From an uncultured Eubacteriales bacterium (GTDB lineage Bacteria; Bacillota; Clostridia; Christensenellales; Borkfalkiaceae): 64,000 bases of DNA. Below are positions 42,406 to 52,308 of this stretch, in pieces. Each line of letters starts with the position of its first letter. Position 1 is the stretch's first letter. The translations under genes and the position numbers were made by a program. Location: contig UQTB01000004.1 of assembly GCA_900543915.1 (NCBI GenBank), positions 1 through 64,000 of the forward strand, in the 5' to 3' direction. Under the pieces are notes generated by a model. The model saw only the letters and a program-made list of their open reading frames with translations, was not told where the DNA came from and did not search any database.

Positions 42406-42933
42406 ATGAAAAAGGGAGTTTTGTTCGTCTTTTTATGGCTTTTGGCGGGATGTCTTTTTTCCGGCTGTGCGGGGGAGCTGAAGTTTGAACTGGATGCGGC
42501 CGTCTATTACCGCGAGGTGTGGCAGGGGGAGCGGTTTGTCGTCGTCGTCACCACGGAGAACGCGGGGAGAACATACCGCTACCGCGGCAGTTCGACGATC
42601 GTCGGCGCCGCGGCGGAGCTCTACTGTGAAACGGAAACAGAGACGGTGCGGCTGTATTGCGAGCCTGTCGCGATGACGGACGACGTGACATCGGTCACGA
42701 TCCGCCATGGCCAAATCATCACGCGGGTATGGTATTTTGAAGCAAGACGAGAGGACGGCTCTCCCGCGCCCCCGGGAACCTACCGTCTGAAACTGACGTA
42801 TCTCGATAATTTTGTCATCAAAGAAAACTTTTTGGAGATTAAAGCGCGTTCGGCTCAGCAAAATGCCGGCGGCGACGGGCGGAAACTTTCCGCTCTTTCT
42901 TTTTTAAAACCGAAAGCGGGCGGGATTCATTGA
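42406..42933 (+). CDS. Small lipoprotein, function unknown
   Basis: A 175-residue protein whose N-terminus MKKGVLFVFLWLLAGC is a complete lipoprotein signal with lipobox LAGC (Cys16). The mature part is strand-rich (RFVVVVTTENAGRTYRYRG, TRVWYFEARRE, TYRLKLTYLD), suggesting an immunoglobulin-like sandwich. The frame is open further upstream, but the signal peptide fixes the start at 42406. The mRNA is probably leaderless. Its end overlaps the ruvC promoter. Confidence 0.8.
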   Translation: MKKGVLFVFLWLLAGCLFSGCAGELKFELDAAVYYREVWQGERFVVVVTTENAGRTYRYRGSSTIVGAAAELYCETETETVRLYCEPVAMTDDVTSVTIRHGQIITRVWYFEARREDGSPAPPGTYRLKLTYLDNFVIKENFLEIKARSAQQNAGGDGRKLSALSFLKPKAGGIH

Positions 42934-42958
42934 CTTTTTTCAAGAAAACAAGTACAAT
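42930..42958 (+). promoter_or_regulatory. Promoter of the ruvCAB-queA-tgt operon
   Basis: TTGACT at 42930-42935, 17-base spacer, TACAAT at 42953-42958. Confidence 0.78.
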
Positions 42959-42984
42959 ATAGAAAAAACGAAGGGGATATCCGA

Positions 42985-43479
42985 TTGATCATCGTGGGGT
43001 TCGATCCGGGCTTGGCGACGCTCGGCTACGGCGCGATCGAGAAAAACGCGCGCGGGCAATGCAGAATGCTGGATTTCGGCGTGGTGCTGACGCCGAAGGA
43101 CGAAAATCTGGCGGTCAGGCTGTGTATGCTGGAGGAGGGCGTCAAAAAAGTGATCCATTCCTTTCAGCCGGACGAGATCGCGGTGGAAGAGCTGTTTTTT
43201 GCCAAGAATATCACCACGGGCATTCCCGTCGCGCACGCGCGCGGCGTCATTCTGCTGACGGCGGCAAAGGAGTGTGGCAGGCTGTACGAATACACGCCCA
43301 TGCAGATCAAGCAGGCGCTTACCGGATACGGCAAGGCGGATAAAACGCAGATTCAGCAGATGGTGAAGACGTTTCTGGGGCTCCCGAAAATTCCCCGGCC
43401 GGACGACGCGGCGGACGCGCTCGCGGTCGCGCTCTGCCACGCGCAGACCAACCGCTTCGGCAATTTGTTTTCCATATAG
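42985..43479 (+). CDS. ruvC: Holliday junction endonuclease RuvC
   Basis: A 164-residue RNase H-fold nuclease that cuts Holliday junctions in the RuvABC complex. Catalytic acids are visible as Asp7 (GFDPG), Glu in AVEELFFAKN and the Asp cluster PDDAADALAVA. TTG start at 42985, preceded by AAGGGGA. First gene of a long housekeeping operon. Confidence 0.96.
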   Translation: MIIVGFDPGLATLGYGAIEKNARGQCRMLDFGVVLTPKDENLAVRLCMLEEGVKKVIHSFQPDEIAVEELFFAKNITTGIPVAHARGVILLTAAKECGRLYEYTPMQIKQALTGYGKADKTQIQQMVKTFLGLPKIPRPDDAADALAVALCHAQTNRFGNLFSI

Positions 43480-43488
43480 GAGAGATTT

Positions 43489-44073
43489 ATGCTCGGATAC
43501 ATCAAAGGAAAGATATTACAGGCGGAAAACGGCGTGGTTCTGCTGGAAAACGGCGGCGTGGGCTACGAAATCGTCTGTTCCGCTTCCGTCTACGCGAAGC
43601 TCTTGAATGAGGGCGAGGGAGAGGTCTATACCTATCTCGCCGTGCGGGAGGACGATATTTCTCTCTACGGCTTTGTGAGCCCGGAAGAAAAGAAGATGTT
43701 TTTAAAGCTGACGAGCGTCTCCGGCGTCGGGCCGAAGATGGGGATCGGGATTCTTTCCGCCATGAATCTGGGGCAGCTGGCGGTCGCCATTGCCACGGCG
43801 GACGTACGGACCCTCTCTTCGGTCAAGGGCCTGGGGAAAAAGACGGCGGAACGCATCGTGCTGGAACTGCGGGAGAAGGTGAACGCGGAGGACGTCCCGG
43901 AAGGGGGTGCCGCGCCCGCCGCCGGGAAAGAGGCGGATGAGGACGCCGTCGTCGCGCTGATGACGCTCGGCTTTACGCGCGCGGAGAGCGTGCAGGCCGT
44001 GAGCGCCGCGATGGCCGCCGGCGCGATGGGCATTCAGCAGATCATCGCGTATGCGCTCAAGGGGATGAGGTGA
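43489..44073 (+). CDS. ruvA: Holliday junction DNA helicase subunit RuvA
   Basis: A 194-residue tetrameric junction-binding protein with an N-terminal OB fold, two helix-hairpin-helix motifs ([15 protein letters not shown] and [15 protein letters not shown]) and a C-terminal domain ([16 protein letters not shown]) that contacts RuvB. Nine bases after ruvC. Confidence 0.97.
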   Translation: MLGYIKGKILQAENGVVLLENGGVGYEIVCSASVYAKLLNEGEGEVYTYLAVREDDISLYGFVSPEEKKMFLKLTSVSGVGPKMGIGILSAMNLGQLAVAIATADVRTLSSVKGLGKKTAERIVLELREKVNAEDVPEGGAAPAAGKEADEDAVVALMTLGFTRAESVQAVSAAMAAGAMGIQQIIAYALKGMR

Positions 44074-44074
44074 C

Positions 44075-45124
44075 ATGGAAGAAGAAAGACTGGTGATGAG
44101 CACCAAGAATTTCACGGACAGCGAGGTGGAGAACGTCCTTCGCCCCAAGAACATGGACAGCTACGTGGGGCAGGACAAGGCGAAGGAAAATCTCTCCGTC
44201 TTTATCGCCTCCTCCAGGCTCCGCGGAGAGGCGCTCGATCACGTGCTTTTATACGGTCCCCCCGGTTTGGGAAAGACTACGCTCGCGCACATCATCGCTG
44301 CGGAACTGGGCGTGCAGATCAAGGTGACAAGCGGCCCCGCCATCGAGCGCGCGGGCGATCTCGCGGCGATCTTGACCAACCTGAACGAGCGGGACGTGTT
44401 GTTTATCGACGAAATTCACCGCCTGAACCACGCGGTGGAGGAAATTTTATATCCGGCGATGGAGGATTTCTCCCTGGATTTCATCATCGGCAAGGGCCCT
44501 TCCGCCAAGAGCGTGCAGCTCCCGCTGCCGAAGTTCACCCTGATCGGCGCGACCACCCGCGCCGGCATGCTGACCGGCCCTCTGCGGGATCGGTTCGGGG
44601 TGATCTGCCGGCTGGAGACGTACACGAACGAACAGCTCGCCGAGATCGTGCGCCGTTCGGCCGCGGTGCTGGGAATCAGGATCGACGCGGGCGCGTGCCT
44701 GGAGATCGCCTCCCGCAGCCGCGGCACGCCGCGGATCGCGAACAGGCTCTTAAAGCGCGTCAGGGACTTTTCCCTGGTAAAGGGGAGCGAGACGGTCAGC
44801 CGCGCGGATGCGGACGCCGCGCTGACGCGGCTGGAGATCGACCGCCTGGGGCTGGACGCCATCGATTTGAAGCTCCTCACTTCTCTGGCGGAGAAGTTCG
44901 GCGGCGGTCCCTGCGGGCTGGATACGCTGGGAGCGACCATCAACGAGGACGCCGGCACGATCGAGGACGTGTATGAACCGTACCTATTGCAGCTCGGCTT
45001 CATCGCCCGCACGCCGCGCGGGCGGGTGCTTTTAAAAAACGGCTACGCGCATATCGGCAAACGCATGCCGGAGGAAAAGCGGGAACAGCTCGCCGTTTTC
45101 GAGGGGAATCATGAAAACCTCTGA
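44075..45124 (+). CDS. ruvB: Holliday junction branch migration ATPase RuvB
   Basis: A 349-residue AAA+ motor that drives branch migration with RuvA. Walker A is GPPGLGKTT, Walker B is [10 protein letters not shown], and sensor and winged-helix C-terminal domains follow ([30 protein letters not shown]). Its last 14 bases overlap the queA start. Confidence 0.98.
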   Translation: MEEERLVMSTKNFTDSEVENVLRPKNMDSYVGQDKAKENLSVFIASSRLRGEALDHVLLYGPPGLGKTTLAHIIAAELGVQIKVTSGPAIERAGDLAAILTNLNERDVLFIDEIHRLNHAVEEILYPAMEDFSLDFIIGKGPSAKSVQLPLPKFTLIGATTRAGMLTGPLRDRFGVICRLETYTNEQLAEIVRRSAAVLGIRIDAGACLEIASRSRGTPRIANRLLKRVRDFSLVKGSETVSRADADAALTRLEIDRLGLDAIDLKLLTSLAEKFGGGPCGLDTLGATINEDAGTIEDVYEPYLLQLGFIARTPRGRVLLKNGYAHIGKRMPEEKREQLAVFEGNHENL

Positions 45125-46130
45125 TTTCGATTACGAACTGCCCGAAGAGCTGATCGCGCAGACGCCCGCCGAGCCGCGCGATTCTTCCAGAATGCTCTGT
45201 TACAGGCGGGATACGGACGAAGTTTCCCACCGCATTTTCCGCGACCTGCCGGAGATTTTGCGCCCGGGCGATCTGCTGGTGCGCAACAATACCCGCGTCC
45301 TGCCCGCCCGCCTTTACGGCTTCACGCCGCACGGGGGAAAAGTAGAGGTGCTCCTCTTAAAGCGCCGCTCCCTCGCAGAGTGGGAGGTTTTGGTCAAACC
45401 GGGCAAAAAGGCGCGCGAAGGGGCGGAGCTTTTCTTTTCGGAGGAATTGTCCCTCGTCGTCAAGGGGCGCACCGGAGAAGGGGAGCGCATCGTCGAATTC
45501 CGCTATGACGGCGTATTCGAGGACATCATCTCCCGTCTGGGAGAGATGCCGCTGCCCCCTTATATCCACGAAAAACTGGCGGACGGGGAGCGCTATCAGA
45601 CGGTTTATTCCAAGGTAAACGGCTCCGCCGCCGCGCCCACCGCGGGGCTGCATTTCACGCCCGCGCTCTTCGACCGCCTGCGGGAAAAAGGCGTGGAAAC
45701 AGCGGATATTCTCCTGCACGTGGGGCTGGGAACCTTCCGTCCCGTCAAGGCGGAGGAAATCACCAGGCATCACATGCACTCGGAATACTACGAGATCGAC
45801 GAGATCAATGCAGATAAAATCAACCGCGCGAAGCGGGAGGGGAGGCGCGTCATTGCGGTGGGCACCACTTCCGTGCGCACCCTGGAGTCCGTCGCGGATG
45901 AAAACGGGTTTGTCCGCTCCTGCCGCGGCAATACGGAGATTTTTATCTTCCCCGGCTATCGCTTTCGGTGCGTCGACGGGCTGATCACCAATTTTCACCT
46001 GCCGAAGTCCACGCTGATCATGCTGATTTCCGCATTTTTGGGGCGGGAAAAGACGCTGGAACTCTACAATCTTGCGGTGAAAAACCGCTATCGCTTTTTT
46101 TCGTTCGGCGACGCGATGCTCCTGCTCTGA
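45111..46130 (+). CDS. queA: S-adenosylmethionine:tRNA ribosyltransferase-isomerase
   Basis: A 339-residue enzyme that moves the ribosyl part of S-adenosylmethionine onto preQ1 in tRNA to form epoxyqueuosine. Signatures include [37 protein letters not shown] and [10 protein letters not shown]. Paired with tgt, the preceding step of the queuosine pathway. Confidence 0.97.
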   Translation: MKTSDFDYELPEELIAQTPAEPRDSSRMLCYRRDTDEVSHRIFRDLPEILRPGDLLVRNNTRVLPARLYGFTPHGGKVEVLLLKRRSLAEWEVLVKPGKKAREGAELFFSEELSLVVKGRTGEGERIVEFRYDGVFEDIISRLGEMPLPPYIHEKLADGERYQTVYSKVNGSAAAPTAGLHFTPALFDRLREKGVETADILLHVGLGTFRPVKAEEITRHHMHSEYYEIDEINADKINRAKREGRRVIAVGTTSVRTLESVADENGFVRSCRGNTEIFIFPGYRFRCVDGLITNFHLPKSTLIMLISAFLGREKTLELYNLAVKNRYRFFSFGDAMLLL

Positions 46131-46143
46131 ATGCGGGCGGTAA

Positions 46144-47283
<1,140 letters not shown>

Positions 47284-47301
47284 ATTTAACGGTTAATTGA
47301 C

Positions 47302-47330
47302 TTGCCAAACGGATAAAAAACAAGTAAAAT
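47302..47330 (+). promoter_or_regulatory. Promoter of yajC
   Basis: TTGCCA at 47302-47307, 17-base spacer, TAAAAT at 47325-47330. Confidence 0.6.
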
Positions 47331-47359
47331 AGAAAAAAAGCGAAAAGGAGATTTTTACC

Positions 47360-47815
47360 ATGTGGTTTCAGTTATTGGCGGATGCGGCGGAAGACACGAC
47401 CGAAAATCCCGGTACGCCCTGGGGGACTTATATTCTGCTCATCGTGCTGGTGATCGCGCTGATCGGTATGTTCGTATGGTCCACCTATTCCAATAAAAAG
47501 CGCCAGAAGCAGATGCAGGAGCAGCTTGCCAGCATTCAGCCCGGCTATCAGATCAAGACCATCGGCGGCATCTGCGGCACGGTCGTGGAAGTGAACAAGG
47601 AGGAAAACACCTTTGTTCTCGAAACCGGCACCGCCGATCAGAAATCCTATATGAAGTTTGACATGCAGGCGATCTATCAGTCCTCCGCGCCGAACGACGG
47701 TTCGGACGTCTATGAGAGCGCCCCCGCGGAAACGCCGGCAGAAGCGCCCGCGGAAGAGACGGATTCTTCCGCAGAAGAAGAGGCGGAAGACGCCGAAGAA
47801 AGCGCGGAAGAATAA
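47360..47815 (+). CDS. yajC: Preprotein translocase accessory subunit YajC
   Basis: A 151-residue single-pass membrane protein of the SecDF-YajC complex. The helix is at about 25-43 (YILLIVLVIALIGMFVW), followed by the family signature KKRQKQMQEQLASIQPGYQIKTIGGICGTV. The last 40 residues form a very acidic low-complexity tail of Ala, Glu, Pro and Ser, longer than usual for YajC. AAGGAG upstream. The secD and secF genes follow within 2.3 kb. Confidence 0.94.
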   Translation: MWFQLLADAAEDTTENPGTPWGTYILLIVLVIALIGMFVWSTYSNKKRQKQMQEQLASIQPGYQIKTIGGICGTVVEVNKEENTFVLETGTADQKSYMKFDMQAIYQSSAPNDGSDVYESAPAETPAEAPAEETDSSAEEEAEDAEESAEE

Positions 47816-47837
47816 TTTGTCCGCATAAAAACGAATG

Positions 47838-47877
47838 CCTCCGCATAGATATCTAGTATTGAAGCGGAGGTTTTTTT
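47838..47877 (+). promoter_or_regulatory. Hairpin that is terminator-like and covers a Shine-Dalgarno site
   Basis: Stem CCTCCGC (47838-47844) / GCGGAGG (47864-47870) followed by seven T. The right arm contains GGAGG, the ribosome binding site of the next gene, 7 bases before its ATG, so folding would both stop transcription and hide the site. Confidence 0.72.
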
Positions 47878-48249
47878 ATGGAGGAAAGAGCGCAATTCTG
47901 GAAAATGACCGGGCGGGGCGTCTCGCTCGCGATCATCGTCTGTCTGGCGGCGGTTCTGATTTTCGCGCTGGTGATCCAGTTTACGGGGTTGCCGGAGAGC
48001 GTCATCATGCCCGTCAATCAGTTCATCAAAGTGCTGGCGATTTTCATCGGCTGTTTTTTCTCGCTCAGGGGATCGAAGGGCTGGCTGAAAGGGGGGCTTG
48101 TCGGGTTGATCGCAGGCGGGCTTACCTTTCTCTTATTCGCGCTTCTGGGCGGTTTTCCGTCCGGGCTCAGGATCCTGTGGGATCTGCTTTTCTGCGTCGG
48201 AGTGGGGATCCTTTCGGGAATCATCTCGGTGAATCTGAAAAAAGATTAA
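47878..48249 (+). CDS. TIGR04086 family membrane protein
   Basis: A 123-residue protein with four transmembrane helices (about 14-34, 45-62, 68-89 and 99-118). Length and spacing match the TIGR04086 family, commonly found beside yajC and the SCIFF genes in Clostridia. Function unknown. Confidence 0.82.
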   Translation: MEERAQFWKMTGRGVSLAIIVCLAAVLIFALVIQFTGLPESVIMPVNQFIKVLAIFIGCFFSLRGSKGWLKGGLVGLIAGGLTFLLFALLGGFPSGLRILWDLLFCVGVGILSGIISVNLKKD

Positions 48250-48266
48250 AAAACCCGCCGAAGTCT

Positions 48267-48295
48267 TTGACTTTTGAGCCGCGTTTTAGTATAAT
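48267..48295 (+). promoter_or_regulatory. Promoter of the SCIFF peptide gene
   Basis: TTGACT at 48267-48272, 17-base spacer, TATAAT at 48290-48295. Confidence 0.85.
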
Positions 48296-48325
48296 AAACA
48301 AAAAGAATACGAGCGGAGGTCTATC

Positions 48326-48487
48326 ATGAACAGAATCAAAACGGTAGCCGTTCCGGTGAAAAAGGCTCATACGGGTTGCGGGGAATGCAGAAGCACCTGC
48401 CAGTCGGCCTGCAAAACGTCCTGCACGGTCGGCAACCAATCCTGCGAGAAGAACACCAGAGAACAGAAGATCACGGAAATCAAATAA
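48326..48487 (+). CDS. scfA: SCIFF ribosomal peptide precursor
   Basis: A 53-residue peptide with six cysteines at 18, 21, 25, 29, 33 and 40, the six-cysteines-in-forty-five-residues pattern. The leader MNRIKTVAVPVKKAHTG is typical of the family. AGCGGAGG is its binding site. In this family the partner radical SAM enzyme makes thioether bonds from Cys sulfur to residues in the core (a ranthipeptide); the mature product's role is unknown. The maturase follows 70 bases later. Confidence 0.95.
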   Translation: MNRIKTVAVPVKKAHTGCGECRSTCQSACKTSCTVGNQSCEKNTREQKITEIK

Positions 48488-48509
48488 CAAACAAATAGCG
48501 AAAACTTTT

Positions 48510-48543
48510 CAAGGAGCAGTAAAGTTTACTGCTCCTTGATTTG
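48510..48543 (+). terminator. Hairpin between SCIFF peptide and maturase genes
   Basis: Fourteen-base arms CAAGGAGCAGTAAA (48510-48523) and TTTACTGCTCCTTG (48525-48538) around one base, then ATTT. The weak T-run suggests partial termination, giving more peptide mRNA than maturase mRNA. Confidence 0.7.
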
Positions 48544-48556
48544 GCGTTGAGATATT

Positions 48557-49894
48557 ATGGTACATACTTTTGCGATAGACGGAAATTACTATCTTTTCGA
48601 CGTGGGGAGCGGCGCGCTTCACATCTGCGACGCGCTCACCTCCGAGGTCGTGAAGAAAATGCAGGGCGAGCCCTATGATTTCCGCGGGGCGGACGAATCC
48701 GCCGTGCGGGAGATCGAGGAAGAGATTTTGCGCCTGAAAGAGGAGGGTATCCTGTTCGGAGAGGAGGAAAAGAGCGCGCCTGTCAAAAGCGACCTGGTCA
48801 AGGCGCTCTGTCTGCACATCTGCCACGACTGCAACCTCCGCTGCGAGTATTGTTTTGCGGGAGAGGGGAAATATAAGGGCAGAACGGAATATATGTCCGA
48901 CGAAGTCGCGCGCGCCGCGGTGGATTTCCTCATCGGGCAGTCCGGGAACCGGAAGATTCTGGAGATGGATTTCTTCGGCGGGGAGCCGCTCATGAATCTC
49001 TCCGTCGTGAAAAATACGGTGGCGTACGCGAAAGAACAGGGAAAACTGCACGGCAAGAAGTTCCTGTTCACGCTCACGACGAACGGCGTGCTGCTGACCG
49101 GCGAGACCGCCGAATGGCTGAACGAAGAGATGGAAAACGTCGTTCTGAGCCTGGACGGCAGAAAGGAAGTGCATGACGGCGTCCGCCGGACGGTGAACGG
49201 GAAGGGCAGCTACGAGGTCATCATCGAAAACCTGAAGCGCTTTGTCCGCATGCGCGGGGACAGGCACTATTATATCCGCGGCACGTTCACCAACCGGAAC
49301 CTCGATTTCGGGGAGGACGTTCTGGCGCTCGCCGACAGCGGATTCCGTGAAATATCCCTCGAGCCCGTCGTTCTTCCGGAGGGGCACGCGCTCTACATCG
49401 GCAGGGACAAGCTCCCCGCGATCGCGGAGGAATACCGCAGGCTGGCGCGGGAATACCTGAAGAGAAAGGAGGAGGGAAAGCCGCTCTTCCGCTTCTTCCA
49501 TTTCCAGATCGACCTGGAAGGCGGCCCGTGCCTGAAAAAGCGCGTGAGCGCGTGCGGCGCGGGAAACGAGTATTTTTCGGTCACGCCGCAGGGAGATCTC
49601 TACCCCTGCCATCAGTTTGCGGACGATCCTGAGTATAAAATGGGAAACGTCTTCGACGGGACGCTGAACGAGGAGATCCGCGCCGTATTCAGAAACGCCA
49701 ATCTCTTCACGAAAGAAAAGTGCAAAAACTGCTTTGCGAAGTATCACTGCAGCGGCGGCTGCGCGGCGAACAACATTCATTTCGGCGGAGATATCGATAC
49801 GCCGTACGAAATTACCTGCGAAATGATGAAGGCGCGCATGGAGTGCGCCCTGCACCTCTATGCCAGGGCGCGCGAAAGCGAAAGTGCGCAATAA
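48557..49894 (+). CDS. scfB: SCIFF radical SAM maturase
   Basis: A 445-residue SPASM-domain radical SAM enzyme that forms thioether links in the SCIFF peptide. An N-terminal peptide-binding winged domain (about 1-80) is followed by the cluster motif CxxxCxxC at Cys92, Cys96 and Cys99 (CNLRCEYCF). The SPASM region is Cys-rich (SACGAGNEYFSVTPQGDLYPCHQF and KCKNCFAKYHCSGGCAANN) and should hold two auxiliary 4Fe-4S clusters. No clear Shine-Dalgarno precedes ATG 48557, so expression may be low or dependent on the hairpin upstream. Confidence 0.95.
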   Translation: MVHTFAIDGNYYLFDVGSGALHICDALTSEVVKKMQGEPYDFRGADESAVREIEEEILRLKEEGILFGEEEKSAPVKSDLVKALCLHICHDCNLRCEYCFAGEGKYKGRTEYMSDEVARAAVDFLIGQSGNRKILEMDFFGGEPLMNLSVVKNTVAYAKEQGKLHGKKFLFTLTTNGVLLTGETAEWLNEEMENVVLSLDGRKEVHDGVRRTVNGKGSYEVIIENLKRFVRMRGDRHYYIRGTFTNRNLDFGEDVLALADSGFREISLEPVVLPEGHALYIGRDKLPAIAEEYRRLAREYLKRKEEGKPLFRFFHFQIDLEGGPCLKKRVSACGAGNEYFSVTPQGDLYPCHQFADDPEYKMGNVFDGTLNEEIRAVFRNANLFTKEKCKNCFAKYHCSGGCAANNIHFGGDIDTPYEITCEMMKARMECALHLYARARESESAQ

Positions 49895-49958
49895 CCCCGA
49901 TTCGGCGAAAAAATATGCCGCCGACAATGCGAAATTATAAAAAAACAACTTGTTTTTA

Positions 49959-49987
49959 TTGACTAAAAAGCGAATAAGTTATATAAT
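49959..49987 (+). promoter_or_regulatory. Promoter of secD-secF
   Basis: TTGACT at 49959-49964, 17-base spacer, TATAAT at 49982-49987. Confidence 0.88.
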
Positions 49988-50027
49988 TATTTAGTCTAGG
50001 ACTACGAAATTACATCAGGAGGCAAGG

Positions 50028-51308
50028 ATGAGCAAGAAGAAGTCAATCGTATTACTGGTACTGATCGTGCTGGTGATCGTGGTATTGACCTTAATGACTT
50101 TCGTCAGTTTTGCTCTGCCGGGCAGCGTCAAGGATTTCAATTCCATCATCGGCGCGATGGAGCTCGAGCAGGATCTCGGCGAAGGCTATACCTACACCTA
50201 TGAAATGAAAGACGAATTGCAGCTGGACGATTCGGACGTGACGGTGGAAGACGTGTTGAAGGAAGTGCGTGAACGCGTCGAATTCCTCGGATACAGCGGC
50301 GCCGAAGTTTACGCATATAAACAGGCGGAAGAAGACGATTACAGACTGCGCATCACGCTGAGAGGGCTGAAAATTGACGGCAGCGTCACCACGCCGGATG
50401 CGGACGTTCAGGCGATTATGCTGTTCGGCGACACCGTGTTTACCGATGGGGACGGCAACACCCTGTTCGATCAGGACGGGGTTGTCAATGCCTATACGCA
50501 GACTTTGAGCGGATCGCATTACGTCGCGCTGGAATTCACCAAGAGCGCGGCCGACCAGGTCGCGGGCAAGACCATCACCGCCAAAATCGGCGATACGACC
50601 GTAATGAGTGTGGACTGCTCGGATTTTTCGGGAACGACTTTGTTTTTCAGCAGCGATGGTTCTGACGCGCAGGCGGTGCGCCGCATTGCAGCGCAGCTCA
50701 AATTCGGCGGGCTGCCGCTCGAATACGAGGCGGTGGACAGCGGCTATAACGCCTATTCGGTTCTGGGCGAAAACGCAGTGATGGACGTCACGCTGGCTTT
50801 CGTCATCGCGGTCGCCGTCATCATGGTTTTGTTTTTGGTGTTTTACCGCGGGTTCGGGCTGGTTTCCGATCTCACGATTTTCTCGTTTGTGCTGGTCGAG
50901 CTTCTGTTCCTGATCCTGATTCCCGGCGTGGTTCTCTCGCTGGCGAGCGTGCTCGGCATTCTGTTTGCGACGCTCGTCGTGATTGCGCAGATGGCGGTGC
51001 TTTCTTCCAACGTAAAGAAGGAGTACGCGATGGGCAAGACCATCAGGGCGGCGGTCAAAACGGGTTACAGAAAGGGTATTTTCGCCATTTTGGATATGAC
51101 TGCGGTGTTGGGAATCGGCACGATTCTGATGCTGATTCTGGGCGGCAGCGCGATGTTCCCGTTCGCGGTGACGTTCGGCGTCGGGCTCATCATCGGCGCG
51201 CTCGCCACGATGTTCCTGTCCCAGCTGCTCCTGAAAATCATCATGGCGCTTCCCAAGAATCAGGAAAAGTTCTTTTGCTTGAAGAGGGAGGAAGAAGTCA
51301 ATGAATAA
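50028..51308 (+). CDS. secD: Divergent SecD-like protein translocase subunit
   Basis: A 426-residue protein with an N-terminal helix (about 6-30), an outside domain of about 220 residues and five helices at the C-terminus, the SecD topology. The outside region lacks the usual GLDLxGG motif and has ELEQDLGEGYTYTYEM instead. An ungapped alignment from memory of helix 4 with E. coli SecD (GIVLTL...VDANVLI) puts Ala320 at the position of the proton-relay Asp519, while the later Asp356 of LDMTAV is kept. It is thus SecD by fold and position but may not couple to the proton gradient. GGAGG precedes the ATG. Confidence 0.82.
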   Translation: MSKKKSIVLLVLIVLVIVVLTLMTFVSFALPGSVKDFNSIIGAMELEQDLGEGYTYTYEMKDELQLDDSDVTVEDVLKEVRERVEFLGYSGAEVYAYKQAEEDDYRLRITLRGLKIDGSVTTPDADVQAIMLFGDTVFTDGDGNTLFDQDGVVNAYTQTLSGSHYVALEFTKSAADQVAGKTITAKIGDTTVMSVDCSDFSGTTLFFSSDGSDAQAVRRIAAQLKFGGLPLEYEAVDSGYNAYSVLGENAVMDVTLAFVIAVAVIMVLFLVFYRGFGLVSDLTIFSFVLVELLFLILIPGVVLSLASVLGILFATLVVIAQMAVLSSNVKKEYAMGKTIRAAVKTGYRKGIFAILDMTAVLGIGTILMLILGGSAMFPFAVTFGVGLIIGALATMFLSQLLLKIIMALPKNQEKFFCLKREEEVNE

Positions 51309-52239
51309 GATCATGAAAGGTGCGAAGATCTGGATGGCGCTGGCGCTCGTCGTGATCGTCGCGGGGGCGTTCGTCCTCGGGTTCGTCGGCATGAACACCA
51401 CGGTTTCCTACGGCGGCGGTTACGAAGTGATCGTCACGACGGATGCCGAACTGGATACGTACGAAACGGTTTCCTCCATCACCGAAAAGGTGCTGAAGGA
51501 CAACGGACTGAAATACGAATATAAGAAAGAAGTCAACGACAAGGCGATTCTGATTTACGGGTTTCAATCGGTGGTTTCCGCCGAAACGGTAGATGCGATC
51601 AACGCCGCGCTCCAGGCGGAATCGACGCTGACCAACAACCCGGTGGCGGAATGCAACGAAGTGCTCGCGACGCGCTCAAACACGCACATCTGGATGGCTG
51701 TGATTGTGGCGGCGATCGTCGCGGTCTGCGCCTTCGTGTACGCGCTGATCCGCTATAAGCTGGCGGCGGGCGCCACGATCGCGGTGCTCTTCATCGTCAA
51801 CGTATTGCTCACCGTGATGCTGACTGCGGTATGCCGCGTTCCGGTCGGCGAGTATTACCTCGCTTCCGTTGCCGCGACCGTGCTGCTCGGGCTGATGATG
51901 AACGTGTTTTGGCTGTATGCGGCGAAGGATATCGCGAAAAACGTCGCGAATGAAGACAAGTCCGTCGCCGAACGCGCGGTAATGGCGGGCAACGCCACCG
52001 CAAAGCTCAATTTAGGGCTGCTGATCGCAGTCGTTGTGGCGGCGGTGCTGCTGGCGGTGCTCGGGACGACTTCTCTCGCATACGTCGGCTATACCATGAT
52101 CGCAGGCATCGTTTCCTCCGCGTTCGTGGCGATCTTCCTGACGGGGCCGGTATGGTCGATGTTCAAGGGCGTCGGCGAGGCGAGAGCGAAGAGAGCTTCC
52201 TATCAGGGCAAAGAAAAGGCGGAAGCGAAGGCGGAATAA
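51301..52239 (+). CDS. secF: Divergent SecF-like protein translocase subunit
   Basis: A 312-residue partner of the preceding protein, overlapping it by 8 bases. One N-terminal helix, a short outside domain (GGGYEVIVTT replaces the family's DFTGG) and five C-terminal helices. The conserved Asp of SecF helix 4 (E. coli Asp213) aligns with Asn201, and the following arginine position (Arg247) with Asn231. The tail is Lys/Ala/Glu-rich. Annotated by synteny with yajC and by topology more than by sequence. Confidence 0.8.
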   Translation: MNKIMKGAKIWMALALVVIVAGAFVLGFVGMNTTVSYGGGYEVIVTTDAELDTYETVSSITEKVLKDNGLKYEYKKEVNDKAILIYGFQSVVSAETVDAINAALQAESTLTNNPVAECNEVLATRSNTHIWMAVIVAAIVAVCAFVYALIRYKLAAGATIAVLFIVNVLLTVMLTAVCRVPVGEYYLASVAATVLLGLMMNVFWLYAAKDIAKNVANEDKSVAERAVMAGNATAKLNLGLLIAVVVAAVLLAVLGTTSLAYVGYTMIAGIVSSAFVAIFLTGPVWSMFKGVGEARAKRASYQGKEKAEAKAE

Positions 52240-52261
52240 GGTTTCGCAAAACGGCACATTC

Positions 52262-52290
52262 AGGCGGGATATCATCATCTCGCCTTTTTG
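52262..52290 (+). terminator. Terminator of secD-secF
   Basis: Nine-base stem AGGCGGGAT / ATCTCGCCT, one G-T pair, and four T. Confidence 0.82.
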
Positions 52291-52308
52291 GTTAAAAAGG
52301 AAGGATTT

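Noticed and set aside
48509..49948. 479-codon minus-strand frame opposite scfB
   Set aside because: Shadow of the maturase gene; no ribosome binding site and no recognisable protein features.
50028..52239. SecD/SecF genes considered as RND-type exporter subunits instead
   Set aside because: Topology (one helix, outside domain, five helices) in two separate genes and position after yajC fit SecD and SecF better, despite weak sequence motifs.
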